From: Limnobaculum eriocheiris
GTDB taxonomy: Bacteria > Pseudomonadota > Gammaproteobacteria > Enterobacterales > Enterobacteriaceae
Assembly (NCBI RefSeq): GCF_021010575.1
Contig: NZ_JAJNAG010000003.1
Span: 62,001-126,000 of the forward strand
Reading direction: 5' to 3'
Length of the DNA: 64,000 nucleotides
Shown here: piece by piece, positions 38,175-49,235 of the stretch
How the letters are laid out: every line of letters begins with the position of its first letter
How positions within the stretch are numbered: position 1 is the first letter of the stretch
Notes under the pieces: model-generated
What the model was told of the DNA's origin: nothing
Seen by the model: only the letters and a program-made list of their open reading frames with translations
Databases searched by the model: none
Position numbers and translations under genes: made by a program

Positions 38175-39251
38175 ATGTATAACTCAACAATATTCAGTCG
38201 TGTAAAACGTTCAGAGTATAAAAAGATAGCTGAGATCACGAAATTTCTGCGTAAGAACGATTTGAATATTGATACATCGGTTGAAGAGTTTATTACTGTG
38301 ATGCGCGATAGCCAAATTATCGCCTGCGGTGGCATTGCCGATAATATAATTAAATGTGTTGCTATTAACGAAGAGCTACGGGGAGAAGGGATTGCGCTCT
38401 CTCTGGCCACTGAGCTGGTTAATCTGGCTTATGAACGCCACCATACCCATCTGTTTATTTATACGAAAACTCAAAATGAAGTTTTGTTTCGCCAGTGTGG
38501 TTTCTTTCCTATCGCTTCAGTTCCCGGCATTGTCGTTCTGATGGAAAACAGCAGCTGTCGTTTACGTCGTTATAGTCAGCAACTGGCTACCAGTCGCCAG
38601 CCGGGGGATAAGATTGGTTGTATCATTATGAATGCCAACCCATTTACTCTGGGGCATCAATATCTGGTACAGCAAGCGGCAGCACAGTGCGACTGGCTTC
38701 ACCTGTTTTTAGTTAAAGAAAATACCTCGACTTTTCCTTATGTTGACCGTTTAAGGCTGGTCACTGAGGGAACGGCAAGCATTCCTAATCTGACGGTCCA
38801 TCCCGGGTCTGAGTATATGATTTCCCGGGCAACCTTCCCTTGTTACTTTATTAAAGAACAGGGCATTGTTGATAACTGCTATACCGAAATTGATCTGAAA
38901 ATTTTTCGGCAGTATCTGGCACCGGCGCTGGGGGTTACTCATCGTTTTGTGGGCACCGAGCCTTTCTGCGAAGTGACCAGCAAATACAACGCTGATATGC
39001 GTTACTGGTTAAATACTCCTGAATTAACTTTCCCTCCTATTGAGTCAGTTGAAATAGAGCGTTTGCAACATGAAGGCACCGCGATTTCAGCTTCCTGGGT
39101 ACGTCGTCTGTTGGCTAAAAAACAGATGGATGTTATCGCCAATCTGGTACCTGACTGCACTTATAACTATTTAATTAATAACCCGAATATTCGGCAGAAA
39201 AGTGCAGGAGATACCTCAGAAGAATCTGTTATTACCGTAGGTGAATTATGA
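38175..39251 (+). CDS. citC: Citrate lyase ligase CitC
   Basis: The 358-residue enzyme has an N-terminal GNAT-like domain and a C-terminal nucleotidyltransferase part ([18 protein letters not shown]). It acetylates the prosthetic group of citrate lyase using acetate and ATP, activating the enzyme. It matches E. coli CitC (352). Its stop overlaps citD by four bases. Confidence 0.97.
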   Translation: MYNSTIFSRVKRSEYKKIAEITKFLRKNDLNIDTSVEEFITVMRDSQIIACGGIADNIIKCVAINEELRGEGIALSLATELVNLAYERHHTHLFIYTKTQNEVLFRQCGFFPIASVPGIVVLMENSSCRLRRYSQQLATSRQPGDKIGCIIMNANPFTLGHQYLVQQAAAQCDWLHLFLVKENTSTFPYVDRLRLVTEGTASIPNLTVHPGSEYMISRATFPCYFIKEQGIVDNCYTEIDLKIFRQYLAPALGVTHRFVGTEPFCEVTSKYNADMRYWLNTPELTFPPIESVEIERLQHEGTAISASWVRRLLAKKQMDVIANLVPDCTYNYLINNPNIRQKSAGDTSEESVITVGEL

Positions 39252-39544
39252 AAATTGTAAAAGAAGCCGTAGCCGGCACACTTGAGTCAAGTGATGTCAT
39301 GGTACGGATAGCTCCCATTGGAGGATCGGAAATCGATCTGCAGTTAAACAGCAGCGTAGAAAAACAGTTTGGTGATGCCATTCGGGAAACTGTGATGGAT
39401 ACCTTAGCCAAACTGGGTGTAACAGGCGTTCAACTGATTATTGATGATAAAGGCGCTCTGGATTGTATTTTACGTGCTCGTCTGCAAACCGTGTTGTTAA
39501 GAGCCAGTGACAGCAAAGAACTTCCGTGGGGGGCATTAAAATGA
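39248..39544 (+). CDS. citD: Citrate lyase acyl carrier protein CitD (gamma)
   Basis: The 98-residue acyl carrier protein carries the phosphoribosyl-dephospho-CoA attachment serine at S14 ([12 protein letters not shown]). It swings acetyl and citryl groups between the alpha and beta subunits. It overlaps citC upstream and citE downstream (ATGA). Confidence 0.97.
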   Translation: MKIVKEAVAGTLESSDVMVRIAPIGGSEIDLQLNSSVEKQFGDAIRETVMDTLAKLGVTGVQLIIDDKGALDCILRARLQTVLLRASDSKELPWGALK

Positions 39545-40437
39545 ATCCAGCTCTGAAGCAGCGGGTCCGCCGCAGTATGCTGTTTGTTCCCGGCGCTAAT
39601 GCCGCCATGGTGAGTAACTCCTTTATTTATTCTGCCGATGCCATCATGTTCGATCTGGAAGACTCAGTGGCGTTGAGAGAAAAAGATGCCGCGCGTTTGC
39701 TGGTATTTCATGCGCTACAACATCCGATGTACCAGAAGATTGAAACCGTTGTGCGGGTAAATGCGCTGGATTCTGAATTTGGCATTAAAGATCTTGAAGC
39801 GGTAGTGCGCGGCGGAGTTGATATTGTTCGCCTGCCAAAAACCGATAGCGCTCAGGATGTGATTGATATGGAAAAACATATCGCTCGCATTGAAGCGGAG
39901 TGTGGTCGTGAAGTTGGCAGCACCGGTATGATGGCGGCGATTGAATCTGCGGAAGGTATTAATAATGCTGTTGATATCGCACTGGCTTCTCCGCGCCTGA
40001 TTGGTATCGCCTTAGGTGCTGAAGACTATGTGCGCAACCTGCGTACCGAACGCTCACCGGAAGGTATTGAGTTACTGTTTGCCCGCTGTTCTATTCTGCA
40101 GGCCGCTCGCGCGGCGGGAATTGCGGCGTTTGATACCGTTTACTCCGATGCCAATAACGAGCAGGGCTTCCTGAATGAAGCGGCTCATATTAAGCAATTA
40201 GGCTTTGATGGCAAATCGCTGATTAACCCTCGTCAAATAGAACTTCTTCACAACCTCTATGCACCAACAATCAAAGAGCTGGACCATGCCCAGCGAGTGA
40301 TTGAAGCGGCAGAAGCTGCGGCGGCTGAAGGGCTGGGTGTAGTGTCTCTAAATGGCAAAATGATTGACGGCCCGATTATTGAACGTGCTCGTCTGGTGGT
40401 ACAACGCGCAGCGCTTTCCGGCGTTCGTGAAGAATAA
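39541..40437 (+). CDS. citE: Citrate lyase beta subunit CitE
   Basis: Started at the ATG overlapping the citD stop, the protein has 298 residues; a GTG five codons earlier is less likely. [29 protein letters not shown] and [18 protein letters not shown] are hallmark blocks. It cleaves citryl-ACP to acetyl-ACP and oxaloacetate. Confidence 0.97.
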   Translation: MNPALKQRVRRSMLFVPGANAAMVSNSFIYSADAIMFDLEDSVALREKDAARLLVFHALQHPMYQKIETVVRVNALDSEFGIKDLEAVVRGGVDIVRLPKTDSAQDVIDMEKHIARIEAECGREVGSTGMMAAIESAEGINNAVDIALASPRLIGIALGAEDYVRNLRTERSPEGIELLFARCSILQAARAAGIAAFDTVYSDANNEQGFLNEAAHIKQLGFDGKSLINPRQIELLHNLYAPTIKELDHAQRVIEAAEAAAAEGLGVVSLNGKMIDGPIIERARLVVQRAALSGVREE

Positions 40438-40453
40438 GATGAGGTGAATAATA

Positions 40454-42010
40454 ATGGCTCGCCAACAACGTGTAACCAATTTATGTAATAGCCTGATTCA
40501 GCAACTTAATGATTTTGATGAAGAATCTGGCGCTAAACCACCGTTGAAACTGTCGCCTTTTCGCGATGTTTCCAAGGCTAATTTGCAATCGAAAAAGCCA
40601 AGAGATAAGAAAATCTGCAATTCGCTGGAAGATGCGATTCGTCGCTCTGGCCTGCAGGATGGGATGACTATCTCTTTCCACCATGCTTTTCGCGGTGGGG
40701 ATTTAACCGTTAATTTAGTCATGGCTCAAATTGCCGCCATGGGGTTCAAAAACCTGACGCTGGCCTCCAGTTCGCTGGCTGGTTGCCACTCTCCGTTGAT
40801 TGAACATATCCGTAATGGCGTGGTGACCCGAATTTATACTTCTGGTCTTCGCGGGCCACTGGCAGAAGAGATCTCCCGTGGTTTATTGAAAGAGCCGGTT
40901 CAGGTTCACTCTCACGGCGGTCGCGTTAATCTGGTGGAATCCGGGGAGTTAAGCATTGATGTGGCTTTCCTTGGGGTTCCGGCATGCGATGAGTTTGGTA
41001 ATGCCAATGGGTTTACCGGCAAAGCCTGCTGCGGTTCGCTGGGTTATGGCCGGGTGGATGCAGAGCACGCTAAAACCGTGGTGCTGTTAACGGAAGAGAT
41101 TCTGCCTTATCCACATCATCCGCTGAGTATTTGTCAGGATCAGGTTGATCTGATTATACAAGTCGATCGCGTTGGTGATGCGGATAAGATTGGTGCTGAT
41201 GCTACCCGTATGACCACCAACCCGCGTGAACTGCTGATTGCCCGCAAAGCGGCTGAAGTCATCATTAACTCTGGTTATTTTAAACAGGGTTTCTCAATGC
41301 AAACCGGTACCGGTGGTGCTTCTCTGGCGGTGGTACGTTTTCTGGAAAATAAAATGCGCAGCCAGAACATTACCGCCGGTTTCGCCTTAGGTGGCATTAC
41401 CGCGGCGATGGTTGATCTGCATGAGAAAGGGCTTATCGACAAGCTGTTGGATGTACAGAGCTTTGACAGCGGTGCTGCTGCATCACTGGCGCGTAATCCG
41501 AATCATGTTGAAATCAGCGCTAATCAGTACGCTAACTTCACTTCCAAAGGGGCTTCCGTTGACCATCTGGATGTGGTGATCCTCAGCGCGCTGGAGATTG
41601 ATACCCAGTTTAATATCAACGTATTAACCGGTTCTGATGGCGTACTGCGTGGAGCCTCTGGTGGACACTGTGATACTGCCGCCGCTTCCAAGCTATCCAT
41701 CATTGTGGCACCGCTGGTGCGTGGTCGTATTCCAACCATCGTTGAGCAGGTAACAACCTTAATCACACCGGGAAGCAGTATCGATATTCTGGTTACTGAC
41801 CACGGCATTGCGGTTAACCCGGCACGCCCTGAACTGGCAGAACGGTTACAGAAGTCAGGTATCGATATTGTCAGCATTAATGACCTGTATCAGCGTGCAT
41901 TAATGCTAACCGGTAAGCCTAAGCCGATTGAGTTTACCGATCGGGTGGTGGCAGTTGTTCGTTATCGTGATGGTTCGGTGATTGACGTTGTTAATCAGAT
42001 AAAAGAGTAA
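40454..42010 (+). CDS. citF: Citrate lyase alpha subunit CitF
   Basis: The 518-residue subunit (E. coli 510) exchanges acetyl for citrate on the carrier protein (citrate:acetyl-ACP transferase). It has MTISFHHAFRGGD, FALGGITAAMVDLHEKG and SGGHCDTAAASKLSI. GAGGTG precedes the ATG. Confidence 0.97.
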   Translation: MARQQRVTNLCNSLIQQLNDFDEESGAKPPLKLSPFRDVSKANLQSKKPRDKKICNSLEDAIRRSGLQDGMTISFHHAFRGGDLTVNLVMAQIAAMGFKNLTLASSSLAGCHSPLIEHIRNGVVTRIYTSGLRGPLAEEISRGLLKEPVQVHSHGGRVNLVESGELSIDVAFLGVPACDEFGNANGFTGKACCGSLGYGRVDAEHAKTVVLLTEEILPYPHHPLSICQDQVDLIIQVDRVGDADKIGADATRMTTNPRELLIARKAAEVIINSGYFKQGFSMQTGTGGASLAVVRFLENKMRSQNITAGFALGGITAAMVDLHEKGLIDKLLDVQSFDSGAAASLARNPNHVEISANQYANFTSKGASVDHLDVVILSALEIDTQFNINVLTGSDGVLRGASGGHCDTAAASKLSIIVAPLVRGRIPTIVEQVTTLITPGSSIDILVTDHGIAVNPARPELAERLQKSGIDIVSINDLYQRALMLTGKPKPIEFTDRVVAVVRYRDGSVIDVVNQIKE

Positions 42011-42017
42011 CCCTGTG

Positions 42018-42548
42018 ATGCATATTCTCCCGGAACAGGCGAGTTATCACAAAGTCACGCTGGAAGAGGTTTTGCTGAGCAGAGAGGCGCGTCAGGAACG
42101 GCAACAGCGCTGGTTAGCTAAATATCAATCCACGCTGATTTCTTTAACCGTTGTGGCTCCGGGTGAAATTAAAGACAGCACCGTAGTGCGCCAGGCTTTT
42201 AATCTGGCCTGGCAAACGTTGGATAAGTTATGTCAGCAGCACAAGTGGAAGGTTGTTGATAAAGCAGTATTTTGTTTGCCAACCGGCCCGGAAGGGCTGG
42301 TAGCAATAGCTCATGATGCCAGTCAGGTTAAGCGTGCTTGTGTAGACAGTGAAGAACAAAGCGCGGTTGGTCGCCTGTGGGATATTGATGTGGTCGGTAG
42401 CGAAGGCATTATCTCCCGTCAGTCAATGGGAATGGCTCCAAGACAGTGCTTTCTTTGCTCCCGTGATGCGCGAATTTGCGCCCGCGAACGTACCCATTCC
42501 ATACCGGCGCTGTATCAGGCGATGGAGGAGTTAATCAGTCATGTTTAG
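42018..42548 (+). CDS. citX: Apo-citrate lyase phosphoribosyl-dephospho-CoA transferase CitX
   Basis: The ATG at 42018 gives 176 residues; the GTG just before is an alternative. [16 protein letters not shown] and [17 protein letters not shown] are the CitX motifs. It attaches the prosthetic group to CitD. Its end overlaps citG by eight bases. Confidence 0.95.
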   Translation: MHILPEQASYHKVTLEEVLLSREARQERQQRWLAKYQSTLISLTVVAPGEIKDSTVVRQAFNLAWQTLDKLCQQHKWKVVDKAVFCLPTGPEGLVAIAHDASQVKRACVDSEEQSAVGRLWDIDVVGSEGIISRQSMGMAPRQCFLCSRDARICARERTHSIPALYQAMEELISHV

Positions 42549-43458
42549 TTCAATGAATTCGGCGAATGCCGCTCATTGTCTGGAACTTAATAAGCTACCT
42601 TGGGTAGCTCGCTGTAGCCAACTGGCTAACAGCGCCATGCTTAACGAAGTCAATCTGACACCTAAACCCGGTCTGGTGGATATGCGAAATAACGGCGCGC
42701 ATAAAGATATGGATCTGACGGATTTCTATCGCAGTGCGGAGGCGATTCGGGTTTGGATCCCTTATTTCATCGAGTATGGAATGAGCACTCACCTGCAACC
42801 CGGTAGCGATATTCTATACGGTTTACGCCCGCTGGGGCTGGCTTGTGAAGCTTCAATGTATAAGGCCACATCCGGCGTCAATACTCATAAAGGCACGATT
42901 TTTTCACTGGGACTACTGGCAACCGCGATAGGCCGGTTGGTTTCTAATCAGAAGGCGGTTACCCAGCAAAGCTTATGTCATGAAGTGGCATCCATGAGCC
43001 AGGGCATGGTGATGCGTGAGCTGGAACAGAATAATCAGGCGCTAACGGCAGGGCAGAGGCTCTATCAGCAGTACGGATTATCCGGTGCCCGGGGTGAGGC
43101 CGAGTCTGGTTTTCAGTCGGTATTGACCGTTTCATTACCGGTTTATCAAAGTTTAATTGCTCAGGGAATTGACCCTCAGCGCGCCTTATTACAGGCATTG
43201 CTCAGTCTGATGGCGGTGAATGGTGACACCAATGTTGCCTCCCGCGGTGGACCGGAAGGTTTGCGCTGGTTGCAGCAAACGGCGCAACAGTTTTTAACCG
43301 AAGGTGGGGTGATGCAAACCGATTACATCACCAAACTGAAAGAGTTCGACCGGCAGTGCATTGAGCGCAATTTAAGCCCCGGTGGCAGCGCCGATTTGCT
43401 GATTGTGACCTGGTTTTTGGCCCAATTTCCTGAATCCCATAGCAAGAATACTCATTAA
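42541..43458 (+). CDS. citG: Triphosphoribosyl-dephospho-CoA synthase CitG
   Basis: The 305-residue enzyme shows [33 protein letters not shown] and [12 protein letters not shown], typical of CitG. It makes the prosthetic-group precursor from dephospho-CoA and ATP. In some species citX and citG are fused; here they are separate but overlapping genes. Confidence 0.96.
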   Translation: MFSSMNSANAAHCLELNKLPWVARCSQLANSAMLNEVNLTPKPGLVDMRNNGAHKDMDLTDFYRSAEAIRVWIPYFIEYGMSTHLQPGSDILYGLRPLGLACEASMYKATSGVNTHKGTIFSLGLLATAIGRLVSNQKAVTQQSLCHEVASMSQGMVMRELEQNNQALTAGQRLYQQYGLSGARGEAESGFQSVLTVSLPVYQSLIAQGIDPQRALLQALLSLMAVNGDTNVASRGGPEGLRWLQQTAQQFLTEGGVMQTDYITKLKEFDRQCIERNLSPGGSADLLIVTWFLAQFPESHSKNTH

Positions 43459-43479
43459 TTATCGCTGGAGGAGTTTATC

Positions 43480-44625
43480 GTGGAAAATCGTACAATTCCC
43501 TGCTTCTGGATGCGAGGGGGAACCAGTAAAGCCGGTTGTTTTGTGGAGGATACGCTTCCTCCGGAAATTTCAGAACAGGACAAATTGCTGTGTCGCATTT
43601 ATGGCAGTAGCGATCCTTCAGGACGCCAGATAAACGGTATGGGTGGCGGAACTTCAACCACCAGTAAGGCCATGATTGTAGGAAAGCGAAACGGTGAAAA
43701 GAACAGCGTTAACTATACTTTTTGTCAGGTTGAAACATCGACTAATGCGGTAGACCGTAAAGGAAACTGCGGCAATATCTCTTCTGCGGTAGGGCCATTT
43801 GCGATTGAAAATGGGTTGGTGGATGAGATCACGGAACCGGTAACTCAAGTCAAAATCTTCAATACCAATACCCAAAAAACCATTGTTTCCCATGTGCCGG
43901 TTAAAGCGGGTAAGGTATTGTATAACGGCGATTTCTCTATTTCCGGCGTGCCTGGTACCGGTGCCCGTATCCAACTGGATTTCCTCTCTCCCGGCGGTGC
44001 GGTAACGGGAAAATTACTACCAACAGGACAGCCTAAAGATGTGATCGATGTACCCGGTTACGGGCTTACGGAAATCACCATTATTGACGCAGCTAATCCT
44101 CTGGTATTTGTCAGAGCCGCTGATTTAGGTCTCATCGGCAATGAATTACCGGCTGAAATTGACGGTAATGCGGGTCTGTTAGACAGAATGCTGGCTATTC
44201 GCGAGGCGGCGGCAGTATTGATTGGACTGGCGAAGGATATGAATGATGCTAAACACAACAGTCAGGCGGTCCCTAAGTTCTGTTTTATTGCACCACCGAT
44301 GAGCTATACTGCGTTGTCCGGTCAGGTTGTACCCACTGATGCCATCGATATCCAGGCCAGAATGCTGTCTATGGGGAAATTGCATCCGGTACTGGCCATT
44401 ACCGGGGGGATCTGTCTTGGCGTAGCGGCCAAAACTCCGGGAACGCTGGTGCACGAAATCGCTGGCAACTGTAGTGAAAAAGCGGAGTTGAATATCGGTC
44501 ATTGCAGCGGAGTTTTATCGGTTAGCGCCAGAGTAGAAAACCAGAACGGTGAACTGAAAGTATTAAACGGAACGGTATATCGAACTGCCCGGGTTTTAAT
44601 GCGGGGTGATATTGATTTCAATTAA
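43480..44625 (+). CDS. PrpF-family isomerase in the citrate operon
   Basis: The 381-residue protein starts at GTG with a strong GGAGGAG eight bases before. It belongs to the PrpF family (aconitate and methylaconitate isomerases, 4-oxalomesaconate tautomerase), with MRGGTSKAGCF, NGMGGGTSTTSKA, KGNCGNISSAVGPFAI and ITGGICLGVAAKTPGTLV. It follows citG by 21 bases and ends at a terminator, so it is the last gene of the cit transcript. E. coli ybhH, a PrpF relative, sits next to a DASS transporter gene, as this one does. Its substrate is unknown; a tricarboxylic acid isomer is a reasonable guess. Confidence 0.85.
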   Translation: MENRTIPCFWMRGGTSKAGCFVEDTLPPEISEQDKLLCRIYGSSDPSGRQINGMGGGTSTTSKAMIVGKRNGEKNSVNYTFCQVETSTNAVDRKGNCGNISSAVGPFAIENGLVDEITEPVTQVKIFNTNTQKTIVSHVPVKAGKVLYNGDFSISGVPGTGARIQLDFLSPGGAVTGKLLPTGQPKDVIDVPGYGLTEITIIDAANPLVFVRAADLGLIGNELPAEIDGNAGLLDRMLAIREAAAVLIGLAKDMNDAKHNSQAVPKFCFIAPPMSYTALSGQVVPTDAIDIQARMLSMGKLHPVLAITGGICLGVAAKTPGTLVHEIAGNCSEKAELNIGHCSGVLSVSARVENQNGELKVLNGTVYRTARVLMRGDIDFN

Positions 44626-45115
44626 TAATAAATCATTTATTATATCCTTTATAAATTAAGTAATAAAAATTAGAAAATATAAGACTCGAATAGGTCATGG
44701 TTAATTTCCTGTTTGTTTATCTGTCTTGGTACTTATTATTCCTTGGTAAGTGCCATTTTTTCTTTGTGGATAATATTATTCATATGAATAGTTAAATATA
44801 TAAAGTTAATAAGAATTAAAAGGATAATTAAAAACATTAAATTTATAACTTCAATTCAGTCTGCGTCACATAATTATTATTTGGTTTGCCGCATTATCTG
44901 AGGCAATTGATAAGAATATATTTGCCTTCAGGCATTGTGTTTATTTACTAAGGTTAGATAGCGAATCGACAGCTATGTCGATAATAACAAGTCGATAACA
45001 ATAAATAATAGAGTACTAAAGTAGTTCGCCGATTTTTATAAACAGCTTTGATGCTTATTTCTATTGATTTAAGCACACCCCTTATTTTGTTTTTATCTTA
45101 AGGAGATTGAGAGTA
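44626..45115. other. Intergenic region, terminator plus transporter promoter
   Basis: This 490-base AT-rich stretch has no gene. It holds the cit operon terminator (44727-44761) and a small dyad TCGACA-TGTCGA (44966-44981), then the presumed promoter of the transporter gene. No clear CRP or FNR site was found. Confidence 0.6.
44727..44764 (+). terminator. Terminator of the cit operon
   Basis: TGGTACTTA (44727-44735) pairs with TAAGTGCCA (44747-44755), with one G-U pair and an 11-base loop, followed by TTTTTTC. It lies about 100 bases after the PrpF-family gene. Confidence 0.75.
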
Positions 45116-46549
45116 ATGAGTAAAGAAAAAATGTGGAAGCTATTGCTGTTAATAGCTATTCCCATAGTTATTGCATTAATACCTACGCCGGCAGGATTGC
45201 CGCCAATAGCCTGGCTATTGTTTGGTCTCTATCTGGCTGCCATTGTCGGTCTGGTATTAAAACCTTATTCTGAACCGGTTATTTTGTTGGCAACGATTGC
45301 AGCAACAGCGGTGGTGATTGGTCTCTACGGCGGTAAGGATATTAAAATAGCTGAAGTGCTGAAGGGCTATTCCTCCGGTACGACCTGGTTAGTCTTTGCG
45401 GCGTTTACCCTGAGTGCTGCGTTCGTTATTACCGGTCTGGGCAAAAGAATATCCTATATCCTGATTGGTAAATTAGGGGGAACAACGCTGGGTTTAGGCT
45501 ATGTTACCGCTATTCTCGATCTGTTTATTGCACCTGCGACCCCTTCTAACACTGCGCGCGCCGGGGGTATTGTATTCCCGATTATTAACAGCGTTTCGGT
45601 AGCACTGGGTTCCGATCCTAACGATAGCCCACGTAAAGCGGGTCATTATCTGATGGTTAACGTCTATATGGTGACTAAAACCACCAGCTATATGTTCCTG
45701 ACGGCAATGGCTCCTAACGCGCTGGCATTAGCCATGATGTCAGATATCCTGCACATTAAACTGAGCTGGGCTGGCTGGGCACTGGCTGCTGCGGTTCCGG
45801 GCCTGATTATGTTGGCTATCACGCCTTATCTGATCTACAAGATGTATCCGCCAGAGCTGAAAAAAGTTAACAACAAAGAGATTGCAGCAGAAGGGCTGGA
45901 GAAACTGGGTCCAATGACGCTGCGTGAAAAACTGTTGGGTGTCATTTTCGTATTAGCACTGTCAGGCTGGATTGGCGCTGAGTTTATTGGCATCGATGCT
46001 TCTACCGTAGCACTGTGTGTTATGGCCGTTACGCTGATTTTGGGTGTCGTTACCTGGGATGACGTGCTGAAGAATAAAGGTGGCTGGAACACGCTGATTT
46101 GGTACGGCGGTATTATCGGTATGTCTGGCGTATTGACCAAAGCCGAATTCTTTACCTGGTTAGCTACCTTTATGGGTGAACACCTTACGTTTGGTGACCA
46201 TGCAATGACCGCGCTGTTTGTGATTATGTTTATCAGCGTAGCCATTCGTTACCTGTTCGCTTCCGGTGGTGCATATGTGGCGGCGATGGTGCCGGTATTT
46301 GCTACCGTTGGTATGGTGGCGGGTGCACCTCCAATGCTGTTGGCGTTAGGGTTACTGTTTTCTAACTCCTACGGTGGTAGTCTGACCCATTACGGAGGCG
46401 CGGCTGCTCCAATCGTGTTCGGTGCCGGTTATAACGACATTCGTTCATGGTGGATTATCGGCGGTGTGATTGCCTTCCTGAGCCTGTTTATTCATATGAC
46501 CATTGGCCTTGGCTGGTGGGAACTGTTAATCAGCATGGGCATTATTTAA
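45116..46549 (+). CDS. DASS-family anion permease, probable citrate/dicarboxylate antiporter (CitT/YbhI-like)
   Basis: The ATG at 45116, preceded by AAGGAGATTGAGAGT, gives 477 residues; a TTG start further up is unlikely. About twelve membrane helices carry the DASS signatures APATPSNTARAGGIVFP and NSYGGSLTHYGGAAAPIVFG. E. coli CitT exchanges citrate for succinate. This protein resembles the CitT/YbhI branch, and linkage to citrate lyase supports citrate uptake. Exact specificity cannot be read, so I give no symbol. Confidence 0.88.
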   Translation: MSKEKMWKLLLLIAIPIVIALIPTPAGLPPIAWLLFGLYLAAIVGLVLKPYSEPVILLATIAATAVVIGLYGGKDIKIAEVLKGYSSGTTWLVFAAFTLSAAFVITGLGKRISYILIGKLGGTTLGLGYVTAILDLFIAPATPSNTARAGGIVFPIINSVSVALGSDPNDSPRKAGHYLMVNVYMVTKTTSYMFLTAMAPNALALAMMSDILHIKLSWAGWALAAAVPGLIMLAITPYLIYKMYPPELKKVNNKEIAAEGLEKLGPMTLREKLLGVIFVLALSGWIGAEFIGIDASTVALCVMAVTLILGVVTWDDVLKNKGGWNTLIWYGGIIGMSGVLTKAEFFTWLATFMGEHLTFGDHAMTALFVIMFISVAIRYLFASGGAYVAAMVPVFATVGMVAGAPPMLLALGLLFSNSYGGSLTHYGGAAAPIVFGAGYNDIRSWWIIGGVIAFLSLFIHMTIGLGWWELLISMGII

Positions 46550-46587
46550 GCCCGATAGCTGAATCAACAGTTAACATCCTCGATTGT

Positions 46588-46621
46588 TTAGCCCGCGGCA
46601 CTGACTGCGGGCTAATTTTTT
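46588..46621 (+). terminator. Terminator after the DASS transporter
   Basis: TTAGCCCGC (46588-46596) and GCGGGCTAA (46607-46615) form a 9-bp stem, followed by six T. It insulates the citrate island from rplM. Confidence 0.92.
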
Positions 46622-46871
46622 GCGTAATTAATCGCGAATAAAGTATGTTTAGCTGTAAAAACAGGTCGACCTTTGGGGGCGACTTCTCTATAATCTTGCG
46701 ACCCCACGTTACAACAAAGTTTTTTTTCCCAGAAACTTTAATGGTGCCGGCATTTAACTGCTCGAAGGGGTAGGTTTGCTGGACTCGATTGGTCGTGTGA
46801 GCCTCAACAATGTTTTTTGACGTTTTGGTGTTCACCAACGTGTGTAACTTTATATTGGGTAAGTTATTTAA
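46622..46871 (+). promoter_or_regulatory. rplM promoter and leader, with hairpin near the start
   Basis: The 250 bases before rplM contain its promoter and leader. TTGGTG-TT-CACCAA (46825-46838) forms a hairpin about 35 bases before the ATG. In gammaproteobacteria, L13 represses its own mRNA through a leader structure, and this hairpin could be part of it. I did not align it to the known leader. Confidence 0.4.
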
Positions 46872-47300
<429 letters not shown>

Positions 47301-47312
47301 TCGGGATTATAG

Positions 47313-47708
<396 letters not shown>

Positions 47709-47740
47709 TTGTTTGCCCTTCGGGCAGATGCTTAATGTTA

Positions 47741-47767
47741 AAAACCCGGTTTATACCGGGTTTTTTT
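47741..47767 (+). terminator. Terminator of rplM-rpsI
   Basis: AAAACCCGGT (47741-47750) and ACCGGG plus a run of seven T (47755-47767) form a classic terminator with a 4-base loop. Confidence 0.95.
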
Positions 47768-48024
47768 ATGGCCAACGCCAGGGAATTTCGTCGTTATTCT
47801 GTAGATTTATAAACCCCCTACAAATAATGTTGAATAAATCATCACTGACGTCTGATCAAGATGGCTAAAATCTGCTAGAATAGCCGACGCTTCGTATGCT
47901 TATCGATTCAGGTCATTTACCTTGCAGGAAGATAATTCATAGCAGAAAGCACAAAATTAGGGGAGTTGTCGTGTCCGACGGCTGCCCATTTCTGGTCATT
48001 ATTTTAAGAAACTTGGAGGTTTTC

Positions 48025-48666
48025 ATGGCTGTCGCTGCCAATAAACGTTCGGTCATGACGCTATTTTCCGGCCCTATAGATATTTTCAGTCATCAAGTAC
48101 GTATTGTTCTGGCTGAAAAGGGCGTGAGCGTCGAGATCGAGCAGGTCGACATGGATAACCTGCCGCAGGATTTAATCGATCTCAATCCTTATGGTTCTGT
48201 TCCTACTTTGGTCGATCGTGAGCTGACGCTGTACAAATCTCACATCATTATGGAGTATTTAGATGAGCGTTTTCCTCATCCTCCATTAATGCCAGTGTAT
48301 CCTGTTGCGCGTGGGACCAGCCGTCTGATGATGCATCGAATTGAGCAAGACTGGTATTCACTGCTGAATACTATCCTGACTGGTAGTGCTTCAGAGGCTG
48401 AATCAGCCCGCAAGCAACTGCGTGAAGAGTTGTTGGCAATTGCCCCTGTGTTTAACGAAGCGCCTTATTTCATGAGCGAAGAGTTCAGTCTGGTTGACTG
48501 CTATCTGGCTCCGTTATTATGGCGTTTACCGCAGTTGGGTATTGAATTGACAGGTGCCGGTGCTAAAGAAATTAAACTGTACATGAACCGCGTATTTGAG
48601 CGTGAAGCATTCCTGGCTTCTTTAACCGAATCCGAGCGCGAAATGCGTCTGCAAATGCGGGGATAA
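48025..48666 (+). CDS. sspA: Stringent starvation protein A
   Basis: The start at MAVAANKRSVMTLFSG, with TTGGAGG upstream, gives 213 residues as in E. coli (212). It has a GST-like fold without enzyme activity, and the surface PHP block lies in LDERFPHPPLMPVYP. SspA binds RNA polymerase with sigma-70 and affects stress and phage promoters. In-frame sequence upstream to 47896 is probably untranslated leader. Confidence 0.97.
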   Translation: MAVAANKRSVMTLFSGPIDIFSHQVRIVLAEKGVSVEIEQVDMDNLPQDLIDLNPYGSVPTLVDRELTLYKSHIIMEYLDERFPHPPLMPVYPVARGTSRLMMHRIEQDWYSLLNTILTGSASEAESARKQLREELLAIAPVFNEAPYFMSEEFSLVDCYLAPLLWRLPQLGIELTGAGAKEIKLYMNRVFEREAFLASLTESEREMRLQMRG

Positions 48667-48671
48667 GAGTG

Positions 48672-49172
48672 ATGGAGCCTACACAGATGACTCCGCGTCG
48701 CCCTTATCTGTTACGGGCTTTTTATGACTGGTTACTGGATAACCAGCTCACTCCCCATCTGGTTGTGGATGTTTCTGTCCCTGGAATTTCCGTTCCAATG
48801 GAATTTGCCCGTGACGGTCAGATAATTTTGAATATTGCGCCTCATGCGGTAGGCAATCTGGAACTGGGGAACGATGATATTCGTTTCAATGCCCGCTTTG
48901 GCGGCATTCCTCGCCATGTCCATGTTCCTATGGCGGCTGTACTGGCAATTTATGCCAGAGAGAACGGTGCAGGTACCATGTTTGAACCGGAACCAGAGTA
49001 TCTGGAATCCGCATTCGCTTATCAGGATACCGATGAGGCCGACAGCGACAAGTCAGAAACAGGAATTCATCTGGTTTCAGATGAAGAACCAGAGGTTTCT
49101 GATAACGGCCCGGGTGATGATGAGCCACCTCAACCTCCACGCGGCCGTCCCGCGTTGAGAGTGGTGAAATAA
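48672..49172 (+). CDS. sspB: ClpXP adaptor SspB
   Basis: The 166-residue protein begins at the ATG at 48672, five bases after sspA. The substrate-binding domain (RRPYLLRAFYDWLLDNQLTP, ARFGGIPRHV) is followed by an acidic linker. The ClpX-binding tail RGRPALRVVK ends it. It delivers ssrA-tagged proteins and RseA fragments to ClpXP. Confidence 0.97.
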   Translation: MEPTQMTPRRPYLLRAFYDWLLDNQLTPHLVVDVSVPGISVPMEFARDGQIILNIAPHAVGNLELGNDDIRFNARFGGIPRHVHVPMAAVLAIYARENGAGTMFEPEPEYLESAFAYQDTDEADSDKSETGIHLVSDEEPEVSDNGPGDDEPPQPPRGRPALRVVK

Positions 49173-49186
49173 CGGTACCAGTTTTA

Positions 49187-49219
49187 TGAAACAGGCGGAG
49201 ATTATCTCCGCCTGTTTCA
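49187..49219. terminator. Long hairpin between convergent sspB and dsbI
   Basis: TGAAACAGGCGGAGAT (49187-49202) and its perfect complement (49204-49219) form a 16-bp stem with almost no loop. It lies between converging genes and can act on both strands, although T tracts are weak. Confidence 0.8.
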
Positions 49220-49235
49220 CACCCAAAAGAAAACA

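Noticed and set aside
47896-48024. N-terminal extension of SspA by 43 residues
   Set aside because: The known SspA start matches 48025 with TTGGAGG upstream, and the extension has no similarity to the family.
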